A DNA stretch of 33,030 bases. Source: Mycobacteriales bacterium. Its GTDB lineage: Bacteria > Actinomycetota > Actinomycetes > Mycobacteriales > QHCD01. Shown one piece after another: positions 1 to 8,036 of this stretch. Positions within the stretch are counted from its first letter, which is position 1; each line of letters starts with the position of its first letter. Where the stretch lies: contig DASXJE010000112.1 in the NCBI GenBank assembly GCA_036497565.1, positions 1-33,030 on the forward strand, written 5' to 3'. Under the pieces are notes generated by a model that saw only the letters and a list, made by a program, of their open reading frames with translations, was not told the origin of the DNA and searched no databases. The translations under genes and the position numbers were made by a program.

Positions 1-218
1 AGGTCGTCGCCGACCGACCGCAGCCGGCGGCAGGTCGCCAGCCCGTCCATGCCGGGCATCATCACGTCGAGCACCATGGCGTCGGGCCGGTTGGCCGCGA
101 CCACGCGCAGCGCCTCGAACCCGTCCGCCGCCAGCTCGACGTCGTACCCGTTGAAGGTCAGCGACCGGCGCAGCGACTCGCGCACCGGCCGGTCGTCGTC
201 GACTACCAAGATCCGCAC
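1..218 (-). CDS. Response regulator, receiver domain (5' part only, runs off window start)
   Basis: This is the N-terminal part of a two-component response regulator. It reads VRILVVDD at the start, has the acidic pair that binds Mg2+, then [16 protein letters not shown], in which the Asp of VLDVMMPG is the expected phosphoacceptor. About 72 codons are in the window and the output domain lies beyond base 1, so the class cannot be read; the receiver resembles OmpR/PhoB types such as MprA. The chosen start is a GTG (CAC at 216-218), because the first beta strand begins directly after it. No Shine-Dalgarno is visible. A weak xANNNT element (CACACT) ends six bases upstream, so a leaderless mRNA is possible. 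A sensor kinase partner, if adjacent, is outside the window. Confidence 0.85.
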   Translation of the reverse strand, partial: MRILVVDDDRPVRESLRRSLTFNGYDVELAADGFEALRVVAANRPDAMVLDVMMPGMDGLATCRRLRSVGDD

Positions 219-300
219 CCGGCCAGTGTGCCGCGACGGGCTGAAGGTCGGCTGAGAAGCCGCGTCCGGCGCCCCGGCGCGTCGCCCCGGGTTCTCATTC

Positions 301-400
301 CGCGTCAACGTCACGTTGATGCGGCTAGACCGCCTGAACGTGACGTTCAAGCGGAATCGGCCGCTCCCCATTTGGCATCAACGTGACGTTCAAGCCGAAT
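301..400 (-). repeat. Cluster of three palindromes, core ACGTNACGT (locus A)
   Basis: Three related inverted repeats lie downstream of the DUF885 gene and upstream of the response regulator. Their centres are at 312 (TCAACGT-C-ACGTTGA, with flanking CGC/GCG also pairing), 342 (TGAACGT-G-ACGTTCA inside CCGC/GCGG) and 385 (imperfect, inside ATTTGG/CCGAAT). The first two centres are exactly 30 bases apart. Read on the minus strand, the segment between the first two matches the spacer of locus B at 10891-10945, including a shared TCTAG, so A and B are copies of one element. Each lies just 3' of a gene and points the same way relative to transcription. This suggests a 3'-end or terminator role, which is inference. 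Confidence 0.8.
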
Positions 401-403
401 GGA

Positions 404-418
404 GGGGCGGCCGGCCCC
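404..418 (-). terminator. Short GC-rich hairpin after the DUF885 gene
   Basis: GGGGC (404-408) and GCCCC (414-418) can pair around a five-base loop, about 30 bases after the stop of the DUF885 gene. There is no T run, as is common for actinobacterial terminators. It is too short to be more than a candidate. Confidence 0.25.
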
Positions 419-447
419 GGACGGCGGGGCGGGCGAGGCGGCGCGGG

Positions 448-2082
448 TCAGGCGTCGCCGAGGACCGCGCGGCCCGCGAGCCCCAGCGGCAGGTTGCCAC
501 TCCCGGCGATCGCCGCGTGGAAATCGGCCAACGGGGCTGCCGGATTGGCAGCCCGCCAACGTTCCCGGATCGCTTCGATCTCGAGGGCCCCGGTGAGGTA
601 CGACGCCGCCTGGGTCGGCCAGGCGCAGTAGCGCCGGATCTCGACCTCGGCGGTGTCCCGGGACAGCGAGGCCTTGGTCGCCATCGTGTCGACCGCCTCC
701 TCGACGCTCATGTCGCCGGCGTGCAGGGCGGTGTCGACGACGATCCGGGCGGCCCGGAAGATCCGGGCGTCGAGGTGGGCGAGCACGTGCCGCGGGTCGG
801 TGAAGAAGCCCTCCTGATACATCATCCGCTCGGCATAGAGCGCCCATCCCTCGCCGAAGTAGGGCGTGCCCAGCAGCTTGCGGATCGGTCGCGCCCCGCC
901 GGCCGACCAGGTGCGGTGCCAGTGGTGTCCGGGGTAGGCCTCGTGCACGGAGATGGTCGGGATCGACGCGCTGGAGTTGGTCTGCAGCCGCTGCTGCACC
1001 TGCTCCTCGCTCGCGTCGTCGGCGGTGAACGGGACGAAGAAGTGCCCCAGCCGCCGGTCGGTCAGCGGCGGCGGACCGGCGTACGACGCCACCGCCAGCA
1101 CCGGCCGCTGGAACACCGGGGCGGGCACGACCGCGCACTCCTCGCCCTCGGCGAACGGCACCAGCTTCCGCTCGCGCAGGAAGTCGCGGGCCTGCCCGGT
1201 CGTCGTCTCGTACGCCTGGCGCATGGCCTCGAGGGTCGGCGCGTGTTCCTGGTTGAGCTCCTTCATCACGGCGAGCCAGTCCGGTCCGCCGCCCGGCATG
1301 TTCTCGGCGACCTTCCGCATCTCGATGTCCAGCTCGTCGTACGCCGCCTGCCCGCGCCGATGCAGGGAGTTCGCGTCCAGGTCGAGCAGCTCCCGCTCGG
1401 CGAGGAGGGCGGAATACAGCGGCTCGCCGAGCCGCCAGTCGCCGCCCGCGCGTTCGCCGAGCCCCTCCAGCCACTCCGCGAACCGCTCGAAGGCGAGTGC
1501 CGCCTCGGCCGCGGCGGCCGTGAGGGCGGTCCGCAGCCGCGGGTCCTCGGCCTCGGCCGGCAGGTAATCGCGGGCGTAGCGGACGGCCGACCGGGCCTGC
1601 CCGATGGCCCGGTCGACGAGCAGCCGGGGAGTGAGCTCCGGGTCCAGGTTGGCCATGCCCGCTTCGAGGACGTCGGGGACCTGCCGCAGCCGCGCAACCG
1701 CGGCGGCGACCAGTTCGGCCTCCGGGTGCAGCCGGTGCAGGAAGAGCACGTGCGGGCCGCGCAGGCACGGCTCGAGGTAGGTCGCGGGATCACGCCGCCA
1801 GTCCGGTCGTTCGTCGAGCAGCACCCGGCCGCGCAACGTCGCGATCGCGAGGTCGCGGTCGATCCGCGCGTCGGCGTCCAGCCCGTCGTCCGGCACGCCG
1901 GTGAAGGTGGCGTGCCACTCCCGGTCGCGGGACGCGCGGCGTTCGCGGGCCGAGGCGGAAAAGTCGCCGAGCCGGTCGTCGTAGCCCGCGGCACCGGCCG
2001 CCGACGCCATGACCGGCCGGTCCTCGAACTCCTCGGCGATGAACTGGTCCAGCAGGGTGGTGAGATCGTGACTCTGCGGCAT
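448..2082 (-). CDS. DUF885 family protein (zinc-peptidase-like)
   Basis: This 544-residue protein belongs to the DUF885 family, which is related to M3/M32-like metallopeptidases; no firm substrate is known for most members. The family hallmark HEAYPGHH is at residues 380-387, followed by EGWALYAE at about 411-418, which would supply the zinc-binding His residues and a downstream Glu. No signal peptide is visible, so it is probably cytoplasmic. The length is normal for the family. The ATG at 2082 is preceded on the minus strand by TAGGGT and seven bases, which fits a leaderless transcript, and there is no Shine-Dalgarno. It starts 26 bases after the ctaA stop codon and may also be read through from there. 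Family membership is secure; peptidase activity is inferred. Confidence 0.88.
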   Translation of the reverse strand: MPQSHDLTTLLDQFIAEEFEDRPVMASAAGAAGYDDRLGDFSASARERRASRDREWHATFTGVPDDGLDADARIDRDLAIATLRGRVLLDERPDWRRDPATYLEPCLRGPHVLFLHRLHPEAELVAAAVARLRQVPDVLEAGMANLDPELTPRLLVDRAIGQARSAVRYARDYLPAEAEDPRLRTALTAAAAEAALAFERFAEWLEGLGERAGGDWRLGEPLYSALLAERELLDLDANSLHRRGQAAYDELDIEMRKVAENMPGGGPDWLAVMKELNQEHAPTLEAMRQAYETTTGQARDFLRERKLVPFAEGEECAVVPAPVFQRPVLAVASYAGPPPLTDRRLGHFFVPFTADDASEEQVQQRLQTNSSASIPTISVHEAYPGHHWHRTWSAGGARPIRKLLGTPYFGEGWALYAERMMYQEGFFTDPRHVLAHLDARIFRAARIVVDTALHAGDMSVEEAVDTMATKASLSRDTAEVEIRRYCAWPTQAASYLTGALEIEAIRERWRAANPAAPLADFHAAIAGSGNLPLGLAGRAVLGDA

Positions 2083-2089
2083 GGAGGAG

Positions 2090-2095
2090 ACCCTA
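2090..2095 (-). promoter_or_regulatory. Candidate -10 element for a leaderless DUF885 transcript
   Basis: TAGGGT on the minus strand matches TANNNT and ends seven bases before the ATG at 2082. This is the usual distance from a -10 hexamer to a transcription start, so transcription could begin at the A of ATG. No clear -35 was identified. Confidence 0.4.
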
Positions 2096-2108
2096 ACCGC
2101 CGGTCGGG

Positions 2109-3092
2109 TCAGAGGCCGATCAAGGTCTCCCGGTCCTCGGCACCGAGCAGCGCCGGCGCGTCCGGTGCGGGGCCGCGCTCACGGGTCGAGAAGAACAGTC
2201 GCGCCGTCGCGATGGTCGCCAACGTGGCACCCGCGATGTGTACGCCGACCAGCACGGCCGGCACGTGCGTGAAGTACTGCACGTAGCCGACGACCGCCTG
2301 CAGCACGACCACGCCGAACAGGACGATCGCGCGACGCTGCGTACGCCGGGGCGCGCGGGTGGCCCGCAGGCCGAGGATCAGCGCGATCACGAGGCCGACG
2401 TAGAGGAAGACGAGGTCGGCGTGGAACTGGGTGATCATCGTCGGGTCCCACCCGAGCCGCCGGGTGTGGATGTCGCCGGCGTGCGGCCCGGTCGCGGTCA
2501 CCAGCGTGCCGGCGACCAGCGTGGCCATGAGTACGACGACGAGGAGCCGGATGCCGAGTTGGATCTCGCGTCGGACGAGCAGAGCGGGCGGGTCGTCGCC
2601 CTCCGCCGTGCGGGCGTGCAGCCACACCGCGACGTAGGTCAGCACCATCGACAGCAGGAAGTGCGGGGCGACGGTGAGCGGGTTGAGCTTCTCGAGCACC
2701 GTGATGCCGCCGAGCACGGCCTGGGCGACGACGCCGAGGGGGAGGAGCAGCGCGATCGCGCGCACGTCCCGCCGGCGCGGGCGCAGCCGCCAGGCGGCGA
2801 CGACGCAGGCGAGCGCCGTGGCGAAGACCAGGAAGGTGAGCAACCGGTTGCCGAACTCGATCCCCTGGTGCACCGCCCCGGTCGGGTTCGCGGCGGTCGG
2901 CAGCAGGCTGCCGTTGGTGCACTGCGGCCAGGTGGGGCAGCCGAGCCCGGACTCCGAGAGCCGGACCGCACCTCCGGTGATCGCGATGCCGGCGTTGGCC
3001 ACGATGGCCGCCACCGCGAGACCCCGCATCAGCCGCGGGCTCGTCGGCGTGTCACGAATCCGGCGGTACGCCGTCAGCAGGCCGTCCGTCAC
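2109..3092 (-). CDS. ctaA: Heme A synthase (COX15/CtaA)
   Basis: CtaA oxidises the C8 methyl of heme O to give heme A for the aa3 cytochrome oxidase, in the cytoplasmic membrane. The 327-residue protein is hydrophobic with about eight membrane segments. Four conserved His residues expected to ligate heme can be seen: H75 (VHQGIEFGNR), H144 (APHFLLS), H224 (QFHADL) and H285 (GVHIAG). A Cys pair in the first outer loop, C52 and C58 (GCPTWPQC), matches the pair of Bacillus CtaA. The GTG at 3092 was chosen because longer reading runs into the upstream permease gene and is not membrane-like. The gene follows the permease stop by 47 bases on the same strand. The neighbourhood matches the mycobacterial ctaA - ABC - suf order. 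Confidence 0.92.
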   Translation of the reverse strand: MTDGLLTAYRRIRDTPTSPRLMRGLAVAAIVANAGIAITGGAVRLSESGLGCPTWPQCTNGSLLPTAANPTGAVHQGIEFGNRLLTFLVFATALACVVAAWRLRPRRRDVRAIALLLPLGVVAQAVLGGITVLEKLNPLTVAPHFLLSMVLTYVAVWLHARTAEGDDPPALLVRREIQLGIRLLVVVLMATLVAGTLVTATGPHAGDIHTRRLGWDPTMITQFHADLVFLYVGLVIALILGLRATRAPRRTQRRAIVLFGVVVLQAVVGYVQYFTHVPAVLVGVHIAGATLATIATARLFFSTRERGPAPDAPALLGAEDRETLIGL

Positions 3093-3139
3093 CCGCCGAT
3101 CGTAGGCGGCGCGTCCGGGCCGCCCGCAGCGCGGGCCGC

Positions 3140-3925
3140 TCACTCCCAGCGGAACGTCGCCGCGGCGGCGGTCAGGGCGATCACGGCCCACACCGCCAGG
3201 GTCGCCGCATCGTGCAGCGGTACCGCCCGACCGTCGCGGAGGACGGCCCGCAGGCCGTGGGCGAGCGCCGTGGTCGGCAGGAATCCGAGCCACGTGGCGA
3301 GCCCGTGCGGAAACTTCGACAGCGGGAAGATCACGTCGCCGAGGAAGAGCAGCACGAACCACACCACGTTGGCCGCGGCAAGGGTCGCCTCCGCCCGCAG
3401 CGTGCCGGCCAACAACAGCCCGAGCCCGGCGAAGGCCGCCGTACCGAGGACGACGAGCAGCGCCACCGAGCCGGCCGACCCGTGCGGCTGCCAGCCGACC
3501 GCCAGCCCGACCAGGCAGATCACCGCGATCTGGACGATCTCCACGCACACGACCGCGGATGTCTTGCCCAGCAGCAGGACCGACCGGGGCAGGGCCGTCA
3601 CCCCGAGGCGTTTCAGGATCCCGTACTTGCGCTCGAAGGCGGTCGCAATCGCCTGTCCGGTGAACGCCGCCGACATGATCGCCAGCGCCAGGACGCCCGG
3701 GACGAAGAAGCCGGCCCGGCTCCCGCCGACGCTGACGAACGGTTCCAGGACGAGCACCAGGACGAGCAGCAACGGAATGATGAGGTTGAGCAGGAGTTGC
3801 TCGCCGTTGCGCAGGATGAGCTTGAGCTCCATCCAGGTCTGGGCCGCCAGCATCCGCGGCAGCGGCGCGGTGCCCGGTCGCGGGATGAAGGTGCCGGGCC
3901 GCAGGGGCGCGATGTCCTCGGTCAC
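3140..3925 (-). CDS. ABC-2 type transporter permease (DrrB-like)
   Basis: This 261-residue membrane protein has about six hydrophobic segments after a cytoplasmic N-terminus with an amphipathic stretch (MLAAQTWMELKLILRN), typical of ABC-2 export permeases. The GTG start at 3925 overlaps the ATPase stop in a GTGA, so the two are translationally coupled and should form one exporter. In mycobacteria the equivalent pair beside ctaA and suf is annotated as antibiotic transport without proof. The substrate is unknown; a link to heme or oxidase assembly is only a guess from position. It carries the conserved pattern of a hydrophobic first loop around LEPFVSVGG and a later GLGLLLAG segment. Confidence 0.85.
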   Translation of the reverse strand: MTEDIAPLRPGTFIPRPGTAPLPRMLAAQTWMELKLILRNGEQLLLNLIIPLLLVLVLVLEPFVSVGGSRAGFFVPGVLALAIMSAAFTGQAIATAFERKYGILKRLGVTALPRSVLLLGKTSAVVCVEIVQIAVICLVGLAVGWQPHGSAGSVALLVVLGTAAFAGLGLLLAGTLRAEATLAAANVVWFVLLFLGDVIFPLSKFPHGLATWLGFLPTTALAHGLRAVLRDGRAVPLHDAATLAVWAVIALTAAAATFRWE

Positions 3926-4875
3926 GACCGCAGCTCCCGCCCGGTGAGATCGAGGAAAACGTCCTCCAGCGACCGCTGCTCGATCTGCAGGTCGCGGGCC
4001 ATGATGTCGTGGCGGGCGCACCAGGCCGTGACCACAGCCAACAACTCGGGGTCGACCGGGCCCTCGACCAGGTAGCACCCGGGCGTCGGCTCGCTGACCC
4101 GGAAGCCGTCCGGCAGGATTTCGCCCAGGTCGAGCAGGTCGAGGCCGCCGGGCGCGCGGAAGCGCAGCTGTCCCTTCGCGCCGCCCTGGGTGAGTTCCGC
4201 CGGCGATCCGTCGGCCACGCTCCGGCCGTGGTCGATCACCACCACCCGGTCGGCGAGTTGCTCCGCCTCCTCCATGTAATGAGTGGTCAGCACGACGCTG
4301 ACGCCGTCCGCCCGAAGGGCCCGGACGACGTCCCAGGTCGCATGCCGCGCCTGCGGGTCGAGCCCGGCCGTCGGCTCGTCGAGAAAGACCAATTCGGGTC
4401 GGGCGACGATCGCCATCGCCAGCGACAGCCGCTGCTTCTGCCCGCCGGAGAGCCGGCGGTACGGCGTCCGTTCGACGCCGCGCAGACCCAGCCGCTCCAG
4501 CAGTTCGACGCAGTCCAGCGGCTCACGCGCGTAGGACGACAGTAGCCGGAGCATCTCCCCGGCCCGGGCGCCCATATAGGCGCCGCCGCCCTGCAGCATG
4601 GCGCCCACCCGGGGCCGCAGCGACGCGCGGTCCTTGATCGGGTCGAGACCCAGGACCCGTACCGTGCCGCCGTCCGGCCGGCGGAAGCCTTCGCACGTCT
4701 CGACGGTCGAGGTCTTGCCGGCGCCGTTCGGGCCGAGCAGCGCCAGCACACCGGCGCGGGGTGCGACCAGCGACAACCCCGCGACGGCGACGAGATCGCC
4801 GTAGCGCTTGACGAGTCCGCGGACTTCCAGCGCGGGGACATCGGATCGTACTGCCCGGTTCGCGGAAAGTCCCAC
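3922..4875 (-). CDS. ABC transporter ATP-binding protein (DrrA-like exporter ATPase)
   Basis: The cytoplasmic ATPase partner of the ABC-2 permease that follows it. It has a Walker A (GPNGAGKTST), a Q-loop (MLQGGGAY), a signature (LSGGQKQR), a Walker B (LVFLDEPTAGLD) and an H-loop (TTHYMEEAE). The C-terminal ~90 residues form the extra domain usual in DrrA-type exporters. The GTG at 4875 gives 317 residues. On the minus strand TATCCT ends seven bases before it, consistent with a leaderless start. A TTG at 4899 is in frame and would add eight residues but has no visible ribosome site. Its stop overlaps the permease start. Confidence 0.85.
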   Translation of the reverse strand: MGLSANRAVRSDVPALEVRGLVKRYGDLVAVAGLSLVAPRAGVLALLGPNGAGKTSTVETCEGFRRPDGGTVRVLGLDPIKDRASLRPRVGAMLQGGGAYMGARAGEMLRLLSSYAREPLDCVELLERLGLRGVERTPYRRLSGGQKQRLSLAMAIVARPELVFLDEPTAGLDPQARHATWDVVRALRADGVSVVLTTHYMEEAEQLADRVVVIDHGRSVADGSPAELTQGGAKGQLRFRAPGGLDLLDLGEILPDGFRVSEPTPGCYLVEGPVDPELLAVVTAWCARHDIMARDLQIEQRSLEDVFLDLTGRELRS

Positions 4876-5213
4876 GCCAGCGAGGATATGTCGGCACAAC
4901 CGCGCGTCGCCGGGCAGGTCAGTGCCTTCGCACGCGACCCGCGGCGAATCGTGACAACGGTGGACGAGTACACCGCAAACGCAGCCCCGACGCGTAAATG
5001 ATCATGACTGAGATGCTTGCGCGCCCTAGGTTGCACCCCCTAGCCTCCCGTCAGCATCAACCCGAGTTCGTATGACGACATAGGACTGACGCCTCCGGCA
5101 TGACGCCGGCGAACCGGCCCGGTCGCTCGGCGGGACTGCGGTCTCCGCCGGGTCGAGTGGGCGGTCCGGCGCGCGTTCTCCGGTCGTTCAATCCATTGGA
5201 GGAGCTAGGGATC
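4876..5213. other. Divergent intergenic region between ABC exporter and importer operons
   Basis: This 338-base gap separates two divergent operons and has no convincing gene. On the minus strand TATCCT (4883-4888) is a candidate -10 for the exporter ATPase. On the plus strand a candidate promoter lies at 5017-5046. The 5' leader before the importer gene would be about 160 bases and GC-rich with several possible local stems around 5100-5185, but no known riboswitch pattern was recognised. An in-frame ATG at 5100 would extend the lipoprotein by 38 residues and bury its signal peptide, so it was not used. Confidence 0.5.
5017..5046 (+). promoter_or_regulatory. Candidate promoter of the importer operon
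   Basis: TTGCGC (5017-5022) and TAGCCT (5041-5046) are separated by 18 bases and match the TTG part of a -35 and the TANNNT form of a -10. Transcription would start near 5053. This is pattern-based only. Confidence 0.3.
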
Positions 5214-6977
5214 ATGGCCGACCTGCCACATCTGCACCGGACCCGCAGACAGTTTCTTGCCGATGCCGCGATTCTGGGTGCTGGAGCCACATTGGGCGGG
5301 GGCCTACTGAGCGCGTGTACGGGCGCTGAGGGAGGTGCATCGGGCAAGCGTGCACAGACGTTGTTCATCGCCGGCTTCCAATGGGGACCGCCGACCAACT
5401 TCAATCCGCTGAGCCCGACCGCGGCCTGGCCGGCCGGGGAGAACACTGAGCAGTACATCTACGAGACGCTTTTCGGCTTCGACCTGCTCGACGGCAGCCT
5501 GAAGCCGGCGCTGGCCAAGTCGCTGCAGTTCCAGAACAAGACGACTGCCATCGTGACGCTGCAGAACGGCGTGCACTGGCAGGACGGCAAACCGCTGACC
5601 GCCGACGACGTCGTCTACACGTTTGAGCTCGCGAAGCGTCACAAGGAAATCTCCTACGCGACCTTCTGGGACTACGTCACCTCGATCTCAGCGGTGAATT
5701 CCTCGACGGTGAAGGTTGTCCTCAACTCGAGCCGGCTGAATCCCGGAATGGTGAAGGGCTCGCTGGCTGGGACCTACATCCTGCCGTCCCATGTGTGGAT
5801 GGGCGTGGAGAAGAAGAATTCTCAGATCACCCAATTCACCAACATGAAGCCGATGGGCTCAGGTCCCTACAAGCTCGACAACAGCAGCGCGACCCAGGTC
5901 GCGATGTCGCGGGTCGACAGCTACTGGGGGAAGTCCGCGCACGGCAGCCTGCCGCACCCGCGTTACATCGTGCACCCCATCTTCAAGGGCAACGACGACG
6001 GCGACCTCGCCTTCCAGCACGGCGACATCGACGTCTCGCAGCAGTTCACGCCGCAGATCTGGCAGATGTGGCAGAACAAGCACCTTCCGGTGCGCACGTG
6101 GTACGACAAGTCGCCGTACCACGTTCCCGGCAGCATCCCGATGCTCGTGGTCAACACGACGAAGAAGGGCCTGGACAACGTCAAGGTGCGGCTGGCGTTG
6201 GCGCACGCGATCAACTACGCGCAGATCGCCAACACCGCCATGTCGCGGTATTCCAAGCCGGCCAACTCCAGCCTGGTGCTGCCGACCGGCGCCGAAGCGG
6301 AGTACTTCAACGCCGCGAACGTCAAGGCCAACGGCTGGAGCTACGACCCGCACAAGGCGGTCCAGATCCTCGAGCAGGAATTGCACTGCAAGAAGGGCAG
6401 CGACGGAATCTACCGCCTGCCTGACGGGACGCGCCTCGGTCCGTGGACCGCGCAGACCCCGACCGGGTGGTCGGACTGGCAGACCGGACTGCAGGTGGTC
6501 GCCTCCAGCGCGAAGGCGGTGGGTATCGATATCCAGACTCAGTTCCCGCAGGCTCCGCAGGTCACCCAGGCCGTGCAGAACGGCAACTTCGACCTCGCCT
6601 GTTGGGGTGTGTCGGGAGTGAGCCCGGCGACACCGTGGCAGCGTTTCCGCGACGTCCTGGACTCCCGCGGCGTACCGAAGCCCGGCCAGTCGGCGTTCTA
6701 CAACTACGGCCGGTTCCACGACTCGCGGGTCACGCCGCTGCTCGAGAAGGTCGCGACCGTTTCCGGCGCGGAGGCCAAGGACCTCTACACCGAGCTGGAC
6801 AAGATCTTCATGCAGAACGCACCGATGATCCCGTTGATGTACCGCCCATTGGAGTTCTTCGAGTACAACGCCTCGACGTGGACCGGCTGGCCCAACGCGG
6901 AGCACCCCACCGCACCGCCGCAGTTCTCCGGCGCCGGGTCGATGTGGCTGTACCAGATCAAGCCCAAGTCCGCGTGA
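5214..6977 (+). CDS. Family-5 extracellular solute-binding lipoprotein (oligopeptide/oligosaccharide importer)
   Basis: This 587-residue protein captures the substrate for the ABC importer encoded downstream. The N-terminus holds a twin-arginine motif (RTRRQFLADAA, residues 9-19) and a lipobox LLSAC with Cys35, so it should be Tat-exported and lipid-anchored. The SBP family 5 pattern follows, with a nearby FNPLSP after GFQWGPPTN, IYETLFGFDLLDG, and DGKPLTADDVVYTFELAK. The PPTNFNP start and the GWPNAEHPTAPP stretch near the C-terminus resemble the cello/xylo-oligosaccharide-binding branch rather than classical OppA. Sugar uptake is therefore at least as likely as peptide uptake, and this is inference. 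The ATG at 5214 is backed by a strong GGAGGAG at 5198-5204. Confidence 0.9.
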   Translation: MADLPHLHRTRRQFLADAAILGAGATLGGGLLSACTGAEGGASGKRAQTLFIAGFQWGPPTNFNPLSPTAAWPAGENTEQYIYETLFGFDLLDGSLKPALAKSLQFQNKTTAIVTLQNGVHWQDGKPLTADDVVYTFELAKRHKEISYATFWDYVTSISAVNSSTVKVVLNSSRLNPGMVKGSLAGTYILPSHVWMGVEKKNSQITQFTNMKPMGSGPYKLDNSSATQVAMSRVDSYWGKSAHGSLPHPRYIVHPIFKGNDDGDLAFQHGDIDVSQQFTPQIWQMWQNKHLPVRTWYDKSPYHVPGSIPMLVVNTTKKGLDNVKVRLALAHAINYAQIANTAMSRYSKPANSSLVLPTGAEAEYFNAANVKANGWSYDPHKAVQILEQELHCKKGSDGIYRLPDGTRLGPWTAQTPTGWSDWQTGLQVVASSAKAVGIDIQTQFPQAPQVTQAVQNGNFDLACWGVSGVSPATPWQRFRDVLDSRGVPKPGQSAFYNYGRFHDSRVTPLLEKVATVSGAEAKDLYTELDKIFMQNAPMIPLMYRPLEFFEYNASTWTGWPNAEHPTAPPQFSGAGSMWLYQIKPKSA

Positions 6978-7026
6978 CGGAGTTCCGACGGCCCGGCGAC
7001 GGCCGCGGAACGGGAGGTGACGCCGG

Positions 7027-8034
7027 ATGACGTTCCGCCGGTACATGTTCCGAAAGGGCTGGTGGTACCTCGGCGCGCTCGTCGCCGCGGTATTCCTGAA
7101 CTTCTGGCTGCCCCGGATGATCCCGGGAAATCCGGTCGACGCCATCGTCGCGGGTCTCGGTCGTGGCGGGGTCTCCGGTGACCAGCTCAAGGTGATCCAC
7201 GAGCACTACGCCAATGCCTTCGGGCTGGACAAGCCCTTCTGGCAGCAGTTCGGCATCTACGTCTGGCACCTGTTGCACGGCGACCTCGGGGTCTCCTTCG
7301 CGCAGTACCCGGCGCACGTGCAGTCGCTCATCGGGCAGGCCCTGCCGTGGACGCTCGGGCTGCAGATCCCGGCCATCCTCATCGGGTGGCTGATCGGCAA
7401 CGTGCTCGGCGCGATTGCGGCCTTCAAGGGCGGCTGGTTCGACCGTGGCGCATTCCTCGGGTCGCTGTTCACCTCGAGCATGCCCTACTACTGCCTGGCG
7501 ATCCTGCTGCTCTATCTGCTCGCCGTGCTGCTTCCCGTCTTCCCGGCCGGCGGCGGATACGCCTACGGCACGACGCCGGCCCTCTCGGGTGCATTCTTGA
7601 GCGACGCGATCCAGCACTACTGGCTGCCGTTCCTGTCCCTCGTCCTCGTGTTCATCGGGGGACAAGCCGTGGGGATGCGGTCGATGGCGATCTACGAGCT
7701 CGGCTCCGACTACGTCAACTACGGCCGCGGGCTCGGCGTCTCCGACCGCCGGATCGTGCGCTACATCTTCCGCAATGCGATGCTCCCGCAGGTGACCGGC
7801 CTCGCGCTGTCGATCGGCACTCTGGTCGGCGGCGCCTTGATCACCGAGATCGTGTTCTCCTACCCGGGGATCGGCACGCTGCTGTTCAACGCAATCAGCC
7901 AGAACGACTATCCCGTCATCCAGGCGATCACGCTGATCATTGTCATCGCCGTACTCTTCGCGAACTTCCTCGTCGAAGTCGCTTACGGCGTCATCGATCC
8001 GCGGATCCGGGCGGCTCAAGCAGGGGAGCGATAG
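7027..8034 (+). CDS. ABC importer permease, OppB/DppB type
   Basis: The first permease of the family-5 importer, 335 residues, with six predicted membrane segments. The N-terminal segment (WWYLGALVAAVFLNFWL) is followed by the conserved IPGNPVDA region of this permease class. The EAA-type loop that docks on the ATPase is the YGRGLGVSDRRIVRY region with a following NAMLPQVTGLAL. The ATG at 7027 has GGGAGGTG ending seven bases upstream. It follows the binding protein after 49 bases and precedes the second permease by two bases, within one operon. Confidence 0.92.
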   Translation: MTFRRYMFRKGWWYLGALVAAVFLNFWLPRMIPGNPVDAIVAGLGRGGVSGDQLKVIHEHYANAFGLDKPFWQQFGIYVWHLLHGDLGVSFAQYPAHVQSLIGQALPWTLGLQIPAILIGWLIGNVLGAIAAFKGGWFDRGAFLGSLFTSSMPYYCLAILLLYLLAVLLPVFPAGGGYAYGTTPALSGAFLSDAIQHYWLPFLSLVLVFIGGQAVGMRSMAIYELGSDYVNYGRGLGVSDRRIVRYIFRNAMLPQVTGLALSIGTLVGGALITEIVFSYPGIGTLLFNAISQNDYPVIQAITLIIVIAVLFANFLVEVAYGVIDPRIRAAQAGER

Positions 8035-8036
8035 CC

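Noticed and set aside
316-2286. Long open frame on the plus strand opposite the DUF885 gene
   Set aside because: It has the Arg/Gly/Pro-rich composition of an antisense shadow in high-GC DNA, with no recognisable domain, while the minus strand carries the HEAYPGHH protein.
5100-5213. In-frame N-terminal extension of the solute-binding protein
   Set aside because: It would put 38 polar residues before a clear Tat signal and lipobox; the internal ATG at 5214 has a strong ribosome site.
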